In this document: positions 35,185-44,096 of the stretch, piece after piece
Layout of the letters: the number at the start of each line of letters is the position of its first letter
How positions within the stretch are numbered: position 1 is the stretch's first letter
DNA from: Verrucomicrobiia bacterium
GTDB taxonomy: Bacteria; Verrucomicrobiota; Verrucomicrobiia; Limisphaerales; JADLHS01
Direction: 5' to 3'
Assembly (NCBI GenBank): GCA_026125285.1
Contig: JAHCLO010000007.1
Coordinates: 62,001-126,000 of the forward strand
DNA: 64,000 nt
The notes under the pieces: generated by a model
What the model was told of the DNA's origin: nothing
Database searches by the model: none
Seen by the model: the letters and a program-made list of their open reading frames with translations, nothing else
Made by a program: the position numbers and the translations under genes

Positions 35185-36990
35185 TTATTTCTTCTTTTTC
35201 CGGGGCGGAGTCAATACCGGAGAGGTAGCGGGAGACGCAGGTGTTGCGGGTGCCACGGTCTTGGTGAGTTTCGTCTGCGCGATGGTGAGAAGATTTTGGA
35301 CGGTCCAATACAGCGTCAGTCCGGCGGAGAAATTGTAGAGAAACACCATGAACATGAGCGGCAGGTACTTCATCATTTTCTGCTGCACAGGGTCCATGCC
35401 CGGCGAGGGCGGCGTCAACCGGGCCTGCCAGAGCATCGTGGCGCCCATGAGCAAGGGCAGCAGATTGAAGGGGAAATTGATCCCCGGAAATACGAACAAG
35501 GTGTCCGGCTTCGAGAGGTCCACCACCCACAGGAAGCTGGCGCCGCGCAATTCAATGGCCGTGCGGATCATGTAAAAGAAGCCGATGAACACCGGCATCT
35601 GGAGGAGCATCGGCAGGCAGCCGCCCAAAGGGCTGACCTTGTTTTCGCGCATGAACTCCATGAGCTTGCGGTTCATTTTGGCCGGGTCGTCCTTGTATTT
35701 CTCCTGGAGCGCCTTCATCTGCGGCTGGAGCGCCGCCATGCGTTTCATCGAGCGGGTGCTGGCCGCGGTTAATGGCCAGAACAGCATCTTGATGATGAAG
35801 GTGATGGCGATGATGGCCCAGCCGTAGGAGAAGCCGAGGGCCTGGTGAAACCAATTCATGCTCAACAACAGCGCCTTGGAGAAAAAGCCGAACCAGCCAA
35901 ACCCCATTACGAGATCCACGTTGTTTTGAAAGCGGCTCGAGATCATCGCCAGCGTCCGGTATTCCTTGGGGCCGGTGAAGAAGTTGAATTGCCGTTCGAG
36001 GCTCTGCCCGGGTGGCAGCATTACGCCGGGATAGGCCAGGCTGGTCAGAAATCCTTTTTGCGGTGGGGCGTTCTTGAAATTGGCGGGAATGTCCTCCTCA
36101 CTGGGGCGCGGCAACTGCATCGGGCGGGAGACAATCTGCAGGGCTGGTTCGTTGGGCATCGCCACGAGCGCAAAGAATTGATTGTGGGCTGAAGCCCAGA
36201 AGACGTTGCTCGAACCATTGCGGTATTCCGGTCGCGGCACACCGGGAAAGCAACCCAGCGTGCGATTCTCGAACCACGCCCCGGTAATCTCCTCCTTGCT
36301 CCCGCCGTTGTACCACATCACACCCACGTTCTCGCCGCGGTCGTCCGGCCCCATGGGAGTGGCGGTGCCGACCACCCATTCATGTGCGGGCAATACGATG
36401 GTTTCGCTGGAACTGTTCTCCAGTCGGACCGAGGCTTGAATCAGATAATTGGTGCTGAGTTGAAATTCCTTCACCACCCGCAGGCCGTTCGCCAGGGTTT
36501 GCTCGGCGCGCACCCCGCCGGAGGTCCGCATCAGCCGGAAAATGCCGTCGCCCTGCAGGCTCGCATCCCCCAGCACGGACAACACCGGCACCGAAGCGGC
36601 CGTGTGCAGTGTGGCCACGCCGTTGGTCAGTGGGTCCCGCTTGCGCTTGCGTGTGACCGTTTCCGGATAGCGCACCAGTTCAATGAGCTTCAAACCGCCT
36701 CCGCGCGAGGTGAACGTATAGCGGACATTCTCATTGGCCACCGTCATGGTCTCCTCCGGCGCATCCGCTGACGGCGTGAGTTGCGGAGTGGTGACGCTGG
36801 TCGTGCCAGGTACTGGAATTGGCGCGGGTGCGATGACATTGGTCGCGGCGACGAGGGCAGCCGGCGCCACGCCGTTGGTATCACCCGGGGGCAGCGGTGT
36901 GGGTGGATAGAGCTTGGGCACGATCACGGTGGACCAAAGCATCAGCAGGCCCAGGCAAGCCACCACAACGAGGATTGATTTGCGATCCAT
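35185..36990 (-). CDS. yidC: Membrane protein insertase YidC
   Basis: The 601-residue protein is the Gram-negative form: an N-terminal membrane anchor (SILVVVACLGLLMLWSTVI), a Pro/Thr-rich stretch, a large periplasmic beta-sandwich (about 70-330) and five C-terminal membrane helices with the conserved WGWAIIAITFIIK-like segment GWAIIAITFIIKMLFWPL, KMAALQPQMKALQEKY and LGGCLPMLLQMPVFIGFFYM. A basic tail (PPRKKKK) may bind ribosomes. It inserts small or Sec-dependent membrane proteins. Confidence 0.97.
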   Translation of the reverse strand: MDRKSILVVVACLGLLMLWSTVIVPKLYPPTPLPPGDTNGVAPAALVAATNVIAPAPIPVPGTTSVTTPQLTPSADAPEETMTVANENVRYTFTSRGGGLKLIELVRYPETVTRKRKRDPLTNGVATLHTAASVPVLSVLGDASLQGDGIFRLMRTSGGVRAEQTLANGLRVVKEFQLSTNYLIQASVRLENSSSETIVLPAHEWVVGTATPMGPDDRGENVGVMWYNGGSKEEITGAWFENRTLGCFPGVPRPEYRNGSSNVFWASAHNQFFALVAMPNEPALQIVSRPMQLPRPSEEDIPANFKNAPPQKGFLTSLAYPGVMLPPGQSLERQFNFFTGPKEYRTLAMISSRFQNNVDLVMGFGWFGFFSKALLLSMNWFHQALGFSYGWAIIAITFIIKMLFWPLTAASTRSMKRMAALQPQMKALQEKYKDDPAKMNRKLMEFMRENKVSPLGGCLPMLLQMPVFIGFFYMIRTAIELRGASFLWVVDLSKPDTLFVFPGINFPFNLLPLLMGATMLWQARLTPPSPGMDPVQQKMMKYLPLMFMVFLYNFSAGLTLYWTVQNLLTIAQTKLTKTVAPATPASPATSPVLTPPRKKKK

Positions 36991-36996
36991 GGAAAA

Positions 36997-37314
36997 CTAG
37001 GAACTGCTTCGGCTGGGCACATTCGCCACCGGCAGATGGAATTTGTCGCCCTCTGCATGATCCGGTGCGCCGGCATCCCCCGGCACCGGATCATGCCCGC
37101 AGTCGCTCCAAGGATGACAGCGGGCGATGCGCTTGACGGCCAGCCAGCCTCCCGTCAGCGCGCCGTGGCGGTGCAGGGCTTGCAGGGCGTATTCAGAGCA
37201 ACTCGGCGTGTAACGGCAGCCGGCCAAGGGACCGAACAACAGGGTCTTGGCCGGCGACAACGTCCAGCGATAGACGCGCACGGCCAGAATCAGGATGTGC
37301 TGAATCGGGTTCAT
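36997..37314 (-). CDS. yidD: Membrane protein insertion efficiency factor YidD
   Basis: A 105-residue YidD-family protein. The core is VYRWTLSPAKTLLFGPLAGC followed by RYTPSCSEYALQALHRHG, KRIARCHPWSDCGHDPVP. The three conserved Cys pairs are present. The start is ATG at 37314 (MNPIQHIL); an earlier start at 37341 overlaps the rnpA-side gap. The 30-residue tail after HDPVP is longer than usual and has no recognised motif. It sits between rnpA and yidC as in most bacteria. Confidence 0.93.
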   Translation of the reverse strand: MNPIQHILILAVRVYRWTLSPAKTLLFGPLAGCRYTPSCSEYALQALHRHGALTGGWLAVKRIARCHPWSDCGHDPVPGDAGAPDHAEGDKFHLPVANVPSRSSS

Positions 37315-37366
37315 CGGCCCCTGGATCAAACCATTATTCACTCGGACGCTTCATTGCTTTGACATT

Positions 37367-37738
37367 TCATTCATCCAACAAGCCGACCTTCCGCATCGTC
37401 TTCAAAAAATCCTTTTCCACTCCTGCAAATCCTTGCTGCAAGATCGAGTTGCGCGCCACCAGTACCAAATCCACGGGCGCTGAAAGTTCTTGCCGGTGCA
37501 ATCGAAAGGTTTCGCGCATCCACCGTTTGGCCCGGCTGCGCACCACGGCGCCGCCCACTTTCTTGCTCACCACCACACCGAGACGCGAGGCGGCTCCGTC
37601 CGGCAGCCGCATCCAGTTGGCAACCAGGCAGCCCTGCACGGTGCGCTGGCCAGCCAACCGCACCCGCGCAAAGTCCCGCCCGTGTTTGATGCGCAAGCGG
37701 CGACCCAACCCCCGACGTGCCGGCGAAGGCGTGCTCAC
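37367..37738 (-). CDS. rnpA: Ribonuclease P protein component
   Basis: The 123-residue basic protein has LRIKHGRDFARVRLAGQR at the N-terminus and the RNR-type motif SRAKRWMRETFR, which contacts P RNA. It assists the RNase P ribozyme in tRNA 5' maturation. The gene starts ten bases after rpmH, the usual arrangement. Confidence 0.96.
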   Translation of the reverse strand: MSTPSPARRGLGRRLRIKHGRDFARVRLAGQRTVQGCLVANWMRLPDGAASRLGVVVSKKVGGAVVRSRAKRWMRETFRLHRQELSAPVDLVLVARNSILQQGFAGVEKDFLKTMRKVGLLDE

Positions 37739-37748
37739 GGCCGGCCTT

Positions 37749-37886
37749 TCAGACCGGGGTCAGGCGTTTACGGCCCACGCGGCGGCGATTGCTCAATGTG
37801 GCCCGGCCGCTCTTGGAGGAATTCCGGGCCAGGAAGCCATGCTGCCGTTTGCGCCGGATTTTCGACGGTTGATACTGGCGTTTCAT
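37749..37886 (-). CDS. rpmH: 50S ribosomal protein L34
   Basis: A 45-residue basic protein with the full L34 pattern: [20 protein letters not shown] and later [16 protein letters not shown]. It is the first gene of the rpmH-rnpA-yidD-yidC-jag series. A good sigma-70 promoter lies 83 bases upstream. Confidence 0.97.
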   Translation of the reverse strand: MKRQYQPSKIRRKRQHGFLARNSSKSGRATLSNRRRVGRKRLTPV

Positions 37887-37968
37887 AAATCAGATTCGGT
37901 TTCGCGCTTCAAAAATTGCATCCCAAGGAACGAAGGTCCAAGGAATCTCCCGTATAACAGAGCGCGGG

Positions 37969-37996
37969 AGAATACCAGTGAAGCGCGCCCTGTCAA
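37969..37996 (-). promoter_or_regulatory. Sigma-70 type promoter for rpmH
   Basis: On the minus strand the -35 box is a perfect TTGACA (37996-37991), then a 16-base spacer and -10 TATTCT (37974-37969). The transcript would have an 80-base leader before rpmH. Confidence 0.7.
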
Positions 37997-38079
37997 GAAA
38001 CTGCATGGACCTCGAACCGGCCTGGCAGCGGCTCGATTCCTGATTCGACTTTCGCCGGGCGACCCCGCACACTCTCGCC

Positions 38080-39318
38080 ATGCCTTTTACCAAATTAGGC
38101 CTGTCACCCGCCGTGTTGGAAGGCGTGAAGGCGATGGGCTATGTCGAGCCAACCCCCATTCAACTGCGCGCCATTCCTATTATCATGGCGGGCCACGATG
38201 TCATCGGCAGTGCGCAAACCGGCACGGGCAAGACCGCGGCATTTGCCCTGCCGATTCTCTCCAAACTGGAAACGCATCAACCGCACACGCGCATGTTGAT
38301 TCTGGAACCCACGCGTGAACTGGCCGCCCAAGTCGAAACCGCCATCCGCGATTTCGCCCGGTTCACGGATCTGCAGGTGGCGGTGGTATTCGGCGGCGTG
38401 GGTTATGGCCGGCAGTTGGACGACCTCAAGCGCGGCGTGGATGTGCTCGTGGCCACACCAGGACGGTTGCTGGATCACCTGGGCCGCGGCACCTGCCGAC
38501 TGGACAAGATCACGCACCTCGTGCTCGACGAAGCCGACCGAATGCTCGACATGGGCTTCCTGCCGGACGTGAAACGAATTGTGGAAAAGTGTCCGCGCGC
38601 TCAACGGCAAACCCTGCTGTTCTCGGCCACCATTCCGCCGGAGATTGAGACGCTCATCCGTTGGGCCATGAAAGCCCCGCAAACCATCGAGATCGGCGCA
38701 CGTCGTACGCCCGCCGAAACGGTCAAGCACGTCATCTATCCGGTGGCCGACGCGCAAAAGTCCGACCTGCTCCTGGCGTTACTGGAGCGGGTGAATTATG
38801 AATCCGTCATCATCTTCTGTCGCACGAAACACGGGGCGGATCGCGTGGCGCATTTGTTGAAGCGAAACAATCACGCCGTCGCCGTGCTCCATTCCAACCG
38901 CACGCAGAAAGAACGTGAACAGGCGTTGCGCGGATTTCGCGACGGCCGCTTCGAGGTGCTGGTGGCCACGGATATTGCGTCGCGCGGACTCGACATCGCG
39001 GACGTGAGCCACGTGGTCAACTATGACGTGCCGCAGCATCCGGAAGATTACATCCATCGTATTGGCCGCACCGGTCGCGCCGAGGCCAGTGGGGATGCGT
39101 TCACACTCATGGTGGCGGAAGATGCCAAACACGTCATTGCCATCGAACGGTTCATCTGTCAGAAGATCCCGCGGGTGAAATTGGAGAACTTCGATTACCG
39201 CTACACCGCGCTATTTGACCATGATAAACCCGGTCAGGCGCGGGGTTATTCCGGCGGCGCACGCGGCGTGCGTGTTCACGGCGGATATCATTTTGCACCC
39301 GGGCGGCGACGGCGTTAG
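38080..39318 (+). CDS. DEAD-box RNA helicase (RhlE-like)
   Basis: A 412-residue superfamily 2 helicase core with all motifs: Q motif (GYVEPTPIQLRAIP), Walker A AQTGTGKT at 45-52, PTREL, LVLDEADRMLDMGF, FSATIP, the C-terminal domain with VLVATDIASRGLDIADVSHV and HRIGRTGRAE. The tail is short and ends in basic residues, as in RhlE/RhlB proteins that act in RNA decay or ribosome assembly. It is divergent from rpmH. Confidence 0.95.
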   Translation: MPFTKLGLSPAVLEGVKAMGYVEPTPIQLRAIPIIMAGHDVIGSAQTGTGKTAAFALPILSKLETHQPHTRMLILEPTRELAAQVETAIRDFARFTDLQVAVVFGGVGYGRQLDDLKRGVDVLVATPGRLLDHLGRGTCRLDKITHLVLDEADRMLDMGFLPDVKRIVEKCPRAQRQTLLFSATIPPEIETLIRWAMKAPQTIEIGARRTPAETVKHVIYPVADAQKSDLLLALLERVNYESVIIFCRTKHGADRVAHLLKRNNHAVAVLHSNRTQKEREQALRGFRDGRFEVLVATDIASRGLDIADVSHVVNYDVPQHPEDYIHRIGRTGRAEASGDAFTLMVAEDAKHVIAIERFICQKIPRVKLENFDYRYTALFDHDKPGQARGYSGGARGVRVHGGYHFAPGRRRR

Positions 39319-39864
39319 CCGGGACAAGCGTCTGGAGATTCGACAAACACTGGAATCCTGCCTTGTTCTGGTTTCGACCCGATCGGCGCGGCATGGTCTC
39401 TGAGGAACACCGACGCTTCCCAACGCGAACGTGACGAACACTGGCGGGGCGCCAATACTGAATTGCAGTGAGCATATTGAAGTGTCCCCAGTGCGGCGCG
39501 GGCGTCGTTAGCGTGGTGGCAACGTACGGTGTGCGGGCGACCAACGGCGCCACGGCTGCAGTTGCACGTCAGAACGCCAAGAGGGGCGGCTGGCCGATGG
39601 GCAGGGCGAGGAAGAAGCCGGCCGCATGATTCGGTAGCACCTTCCCAGCGCCAGCGTTCGGCTCGACGCAGTGCCGCGAGAGCTGCCGCCACTCGATGCT
39701 CCGATCTGGAGTATGAAATCCTGAGAAGTGACTTGCTCAAAAACCGGGTTCTGGTTGCCTTTTCATGCATATCCTTGCTTCTCCGTGCCACTTGCTCTAT
39801 TCTACCAAGAATCGCTGGAATCCTTGATTTTGTTGGGGTTTCCTCGACTTTGCAGGCTTAGGCA
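39319..39864. other. Gap between the helicase and tRNA-Thr
   Basis: About 550 bases with no well-supported gene apart from the possible small zinc-knuckle ORF at 39468-39629. Longer frames here on either strand have low-complexity Arg/Ser/Ala composition and are not credible. No terminator hairpin with a T tract was seen after the helicase. Confidence 0.6.
39468..39629 (+). CDS. Possible small zinc-knuckle protein, 53 aa
   Basis: From GTG at 39468 a 53-codon frame reads SILKCPQCGAGVVSVVATYG, then ATNGATAAVARQNAKRGGW and ends with basic GRARKKPAA. A single CPQC knuckle followed by a strand and a basic tail looks like a small nucleic-acid or metal-binding protein. There is only one Cys pair, so any zinc site would need a dimer. 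No family was recognised and no good ribosome-binding site is seen; it may be a decayed fragment. Confidence 0.35.
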   Translation: MSILKCPQCGAGVVSVVATYGVRATNGATAAVARQNAKRGGWPMGRARKKPAA

Positions 39865-39939
39865 GCCAGTTTAGCTCAGTGGTAGAGCAACGGTTTTGTA
39901 AACCGTCGGTCGTCGGTTCGAGTCCGACAACTGGCTCCA
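39865..39939 (+). tRNA. tRNA-Thr (anticodon TGT)
   Basis: Acceptor stem GCCAGTT (39865-39871) pairs with AACTGGC (39929-39935). The anticodon arm ACGGT-TTTGTAA-ACCGT gives anticodon TGT, and the T arm contains GGTTCGAGTCC. The discriminator base is T39936 and CCA is encoded at 39937-39939. A run of six T follows two bases later. Confidence 0.97.
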
Positions 39940-40159
39940 GTTTTTTCGCTCGCGCGACAGGGAAATGCGCGTCGGAAGGGGCCACTGTCAGTAAACCGGC
40001 GGGCGCGTTCAACCACTCTCCAAAATTCGGCAGAACTTCACGACCACCGGGCCACAACGTTCTAACGAGGTCCCGTTGACAAAGGGATCATTGCGCAAAC
40101 TCGGCGAGGAAATCACCGAGCGAATAAATTGGAACCGGGCGAAGTTTCTTCAAGCACCG

Positions 40160-41626
40160 TTAACTGTCGGATGCTCTGGTTCCACCAACGTCCCTGTGTT
40201 CCTGCGACCAATCGCTCACCAACGCGGGAAACCGGCAGTCTTTGCACAGTGCGTTTGAATGGTCGCAGAAATCCCGCACGATCTGCATCAAGCCCTGCTG
40301 CGCCGCCGCACTCCGGAAGACTCCGCGCGCCGCGCCGCCGAGCAAACGCTGGCGGGCGAGACGCAGCACGGCATTGTCCTCGGCGGCGGGCCAGGCGTAA
40401 TAACGCCGTTCGATCTCCCGCTGCAAGGTCTCGTTCTGGCCTTCGCCGGCGCGCGTCCAGAGCCAGGGCAGAACGACGTTGACCGCCAGGTCCGTGACAC
40501 GCGTGGCGCCGAGCAAGGGTTGAGCCTTCGGCAATCGAGCTGAACGGAACGTCCAGTGCCACGACCAGAAGTCGTCCGCGCCGACCTGGAAGACGCGGAG
40601 CAATGAATCGTCCAGTGACTTGTCCGGGAGGGTGGCGGCGCACCAATTCTCCAAAGCGCCAGGCAATGTGCCCGCCCACACCCAATGCGCGGCCAGGGCC
40701 AGGCGGCGCTGCGGATGGTTCGCCGGCCGCAAACCGTGCAGGCGCCAAAGGCTGCGGGGCAGGTGGCAATCCGTAAATTCGTCCCGCTCGCGCCACCAGC
40801 AATCCCAGACGCGACGCAGGTAGCTATCGGTCCCGATCTGAGCGCGGCTCAAATCGGCGGGCAACAATCCGCTGCTGCCCAGCAACCGGGCCTGCAAGGC
40901 CAGCATCGAGGTAGCCCCCGCGCTCCAGCGCGCGCGGTTCTCCGCGAGACAATGCATGGGCCAGACGTTGTGTTTGTAACCCAGCGCACGGAACAAGCCT
41001 TCCCACAGCGCCTGTTCCCAGCCTACGTGGCGGGCGCGGGCTTGAAACCGCTCGGCCTTGGCCTGCAACCGCACCGCCGCCGCCTGCCGCAGCAACTCCG
41101 CCAACGATTCCGGCGACAACTCACGCAACGGCGCCGAGCATCTGCCCTGCATCTTCTCCGGCAGCGGTTTGACCGGCTCCCGTTCGAGCCACAGGCTTAG
41201 TTCACCCAGCGGGGCGTCAAGGGCTGTCCGGATTGGCAAGACCGGTGGCCCGCTCGCCGCGCGGTCAGCATCCCAGACCACATGCAGAATGACGTTCTGA
41301 AACGCAGGATTGCGGTCGTGTCCGTGTGTGCGCCAGCCGCTGGTGCGCAAGTCCACCTCCACGTCACCAGCGCGCGGCGGAGCGTCACCGATCTGCACGA
41401 GCGCGTTGCGGAAGTCCGGACCGCTTTCCGCGTTGCCGAAACCGGGATGAAGCACGCGCACGGTTTGGCCGTCCAACGTCCGCAGTTGATCGCGGTGGAG
41501 GCGCTGGTGTTGCCAGACGGCTTGGAGCAATCGTTCCGGCGGCAGGTCGCGGTTGTCGCGGAGCACGTTGGCCGCGCCGGAGCGCAGGCGCCATTGAGCG
41601 TAGAAGTTGGTGATGGGCATGGACAC
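40160..41626 (-). CDS. DUF2851 family protein
   Basis: The 488-residue protein matches DUF2851: it opens NFYAQWRLRSGAANVLRDNR, has VRVLHPGFGNAESGPDFRNA and GDVEVDLRTSGWRTHGHD, then NPAFQNVILHVVW, a conserved nuclease-like beta core. The C-terminus has CDHSNALCKDC, a likely Cys zinc site. Its function is not established. No signal peptide. It is divergent from the htrA-like gene across 101 bases. Confidence 0.88.
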   Translation of the reverse strand: MSMPITNFYAQWRLRSGAANVLRDNRDLPPERLLQAVWQHQRLHRDQLRTLDGQTVRVLHPGFGNAESGPDFRNALVQIGDAPPRAGDVEVDLRTSGWRTHGHDRNPAFQNVILHVVWDADRAASGPPVLPIRTALDAPLGELSLWLEREPVKPLPEKMQGRCSAPLRELSPESLAELLRQAAAVRLQAKAERFQARARHVGWEQALWEGLFRALGYKHNVWPMHCLAENRARWSAGATSMLALQARLLGSSGLLPADLSRAQIGTDSYLRRVWDCWWRERDEFTDCHLPRSLWRLHGLRPANHPQRRLALAAHWVWAGTLPGALENWCAATLPDKSLDDSLLRVFQVGADDFWSWHWTFRSARLPKAQPLLGATRVTDLAVNVVLPWLWTRAGEGQNETLQREIERRYYAWPAAEDNAVLRLARQRLLGGAARGVFRSAAAQQGLMQIVRDFCDHSNALCKDCRFPALVSDWSQEHRDVGGTRASDS

Positions 41627-41727
41627 TTGTCATTGCTTTTGCGCGGAGGCTTTTGCAGAGTCAAGTCCCGAAAGCCTTCGGGAACGCGGCTCGCGACGGA
41701 ACGCGGTGAATTTCAACGAATCTGACC

Positions 41728-43083
41728 GTGAGTCAGTCCGCTCAAATGAACATGAGATTTCGAGATTTAGTATTGGCCAGGCAACGGGTGGGCGTCCGGC
41801 TGGCGGCCTTCGCGCTGGCCGCCGGCTGGGGGGCGGTGGCGTGCGCCGCCAGTGCCACGGACGTGCGCCGCGACGCCACCGTCTTGGCGATTGAAAAAGC
41901 CAAGCCCAGCGTGGTGAACATTGCCACGGCACGCATCGTGGAGTACCGCGATTTTTACCAGGAATTGCTGCGGCAGTTTTACGGCGCCCACACGCCCAGC
42001 CGCCGGCGCGAGCAACTGGACAGCATTGGCTCCGGGGTAATCATTCACGAAGACGGTTACGTTCTCTCGAACCTGCACGTGGTGCGGCGCGCGTCGCGCG
42101 TCCAGGTCAAGCTATGGGACGGGACGATTTACGACGCCGAGCCGGTGGTCGGCACCGAGCAGAGCGACGTGGCTTTGCTGCGGCTTAAAGCGCCACCGGG
42201 CAAGAAGTTTCAAGCCATCCAGCTTGCCGAAGACGACGACCTCCTGCTGGGCGAAACCGTGCTGGCCCTGGGCAACCCTTACGGACTGGGGGAATCCGTC
42301 TCGCGCGGCATTCTCAGTTCCAAGAACCGCCGTCCACCTGTCGGCGATGAACCGCTGGAAATTGCCGACTGGTTGCAGACGGACGCGGCCATCAACCCCG
42401 GCAACAGCGGCGGGCCGCTCATCAACCTGCGCGGCGAATTGATCGGGCTGAACGTGGCGGTGTACCAAGGCCAGGGGATCGGGTTTGCCATCCCGGTGAA
42501 ACAAGTCTCCGCCGCTCTATCCCAGTTCTTCGCGCCCGAACTGACGGACGAATTGTGGCTGGGCGTGCGGCTCCAGGCCAACAGCAGCCCGCCGGTGATC
42601 ACCGCCGTGCAACCGGGCAGTCCGGCGGAAAAGGCGGGGTTGCGGCCCGGCCAGCAAGTCCTGCAGGTCAATGGCCAGGCGGTAAACAATTTGATTGGTT
42701 TCACCAAGCTCGTGGCTGCCGCCGGGCGGAACACCCTCAATCTGCTCGTGGCGCAGAACCAGGACCGACGCTCGGTTAGGGTGACGCTCGTACCATTTCC
42801 AGAGTTGATCCGGGAGAAACTTGGCCTGGTTCTGGACTCACCGACTCCACAGGGCCTGCTGATCAGCGAAGTGGAAGCCAACAGCCCGGCGGATCGGGCT
42901 CAACTCCAACGGGGCTTTCTGTTGGCGGCCATGGATGGTCAACCCACCCGCGATTTGTGGAAGGTCGGAAACCTGCTGACCACCAAGCAACCCGGAGATC
43001 AAGTGCAATTGATGGTGGTAGTTCCGCGCCGGTCGGGCGGCGGTTATCCGCGACAGGTCGCCGTCACGTTGCGGGTGCGCTGA
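41728..43083 (+). CDS. HtrA/DegP-type serine protease with two PDZ domains
   Basis: A 451-residue exported protease. An N-terminal hydrophobic segment (VRLAAFALAAGWGAVACA) acts as signal peptide. The trypsin-like domain has the triad His117 (SNLHVV), Asp147 (EQSDVALL) and Ser227 (NPGNSGGP). Two PDZ domains follow (about 270-350 and 365-445; GSPAEKAGLRPGQQVLQVNG marks the first). It degrades or refolds damaged envelope proteins. The start may be ATG at 41728 or 41746/41752, closer to the signal. Confidence 0.93.
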   Translation: MSQSAQMNMRFRDLVLARQRVGVRLAAFALAAGWGAVACAASATDVRRDATVLAIEKAKPSVVNIATARIVEYRDFYQELLRQFYGAHTPSRRREQLDSIGSGVIIHEDGYVLSNLHVVRRASRVQVKLWDGTIYDAEPVVGTEQSDVALLRLKAPPGKKFQAIQLAEDDDLLLGETVLALGNPYGLGESVSRGILSSKNRRPPVGDEPLEIADWLQTDAAINPGNSGGPLINLRGELIGLNVAVYQGQGIGFAIPVKQVSAALSQFFAPELTDELWLGVRLQANSSPPVITAVQPGSPAEKAGLRPGQQVLQVNGQAVNNLIGFTKLVAAAGRNTLNLLVAQNQDRRSVRVTLVPFPELIREKLGLVLDSPTPQGLLISEVEANSPADRAQLQRGFLLAAMDGQPTRDLWKVGNLLTTKQPGDQVQLMVVVPRRSGGGYPRQVAVTLRVR

Positions 43084-43136
43084 GGAATTGATTGGCCCGG
43101 TTCAAATCTCTTTCATTAGACTCCATACCGACGCGA

Positions 43137-44096
43137 ATGAACAACGGCACGATGATTGAAGTGACGGGATTGACCAAACGTTACGCGGGCAAGACCGCGT
43201 TGACGGACGTGTCGTTCACGGTCGCGCGCGGGGAAATCGTCGGCTTGCTCGGTCCCAACGGCGCGGGCAAAAGCACCACCATGCGCATCCTCGCGGCCTT
43301 TCTCCCCGCCACCACCGGCACGGTTTCCATTGCCGGGTGGGATGTGTTCCGGGATTCGGAGGAAGTGCGCCGCCGCATCGGCTACATGCCGGAGAACAAT
43401 CCGCTGCATCACGAAATGCGGGTGCGTGAGTATCTGAAGTTTCGGGCGCGGTTGAAAGGGCTCACCCGGGCGCGTTCGCGGGACCGGGTGGACACCGTGA
43501 TGGAACAGTGCAGTCTGACCGAGGTGGGCAGCCGCATCATCGGGCAGCTCTCGAAGGGATTCAAACAGCGCGTTGGTCTGGCGGACGCGCTGGTGCATGA
43601 GCCGGAGTTGATCATCCTGGACGAACCCACCATCGGTCTGGACCCGCACCAGATCCGCGCCGTGCGCCAACTCATCAAGAGTCTGGCCGGCGCGCACACC
43701 GTGCTGATTTCCACGCACATCCTGCCCGAGGCGGAAATGACGTGCAACCGCATGCTCATCATGTACGAAGGCCGCATCCTGGCCGCCGACACGCCGGAGA
43801 ACCTGCAAAAACTGATGGCCAGCAATGGACAAATCATTGCCGAGATCGCCGCACCGGAGGCGGACCTGAATGAACTCTGGGCCCAACTGCCGGAAGTGGA
43901 GATGTTTGATGTGTCACCCGCGGACGGTGACTACTTCCGTTGCGCATTGACACCACGGGAGGGGCTGGACCTGCGGCGGCAGATCTTCGCGCTGGTGCAG
44001 GAACGCGGTTGGAGCTTGCGCGAGCTGACCCGCAGCCGTCATACGTTGGAGGATATCTACGTGCGCGTCACCCGGCCGGACGAGGAGGAGAACTGA
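43137..44096 (+). CDS. ABC transporter ATPase (GldA-like, ABC-2 type)
   Basis: About 319 residues from ATG 43137. The cassette starts MIEVTGLTKRYAGKTALTDV, with Walker A GPNGAGKST, Q-loop GYMPENNPLHHEMRVREYL, signature LSKGFKQRVGLADAL, Walker B LIILDEPTIGLDP and H-loop STHIL. A C-terminal DUF4162-like region follows. TTG at 43092 with GAGGA just before it is an alternative start, and ATG 43152 another. Its stop overlaps the permease start by one base. GldA-type ATPases pair with a permease and GldG, as here. Confidence 0.92.
   Translation: MNNGTMIEVTGLTKRYAGKTALTDVSFTVARGEIVGLLGPNGAGKSTTMRILAAFLPATTGTVSIAGWDVFRDSEEVRRRIGYMPENNPLHHEMRVREYLKFRARLKGLTRARSRDRVDTVMEQCSLTEVGSRIIGQLSKGFKQRVGLADALVHEPELIILDEPTIGLDPHQIRAVRQLIKSLAGAHTVLISTHILPEAEMTCNRMLIMYEGRILAADTPENLQKLMASNGQIIAEIAAPEADLNELWAQLPEVEMFDVSPADGDYFRCALTPREGLDLRRQIFALVQERGWSLRELTRSRHTLEDIYVRVTRPDEEEN

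Noticed and set aside
39315..39861. Frames of 110-158 codons between the helicase and tRNA-Thr
   Set aside because: Low-complexity Arg/Ser/Ala content, overlapping each other on both strands, no family features.
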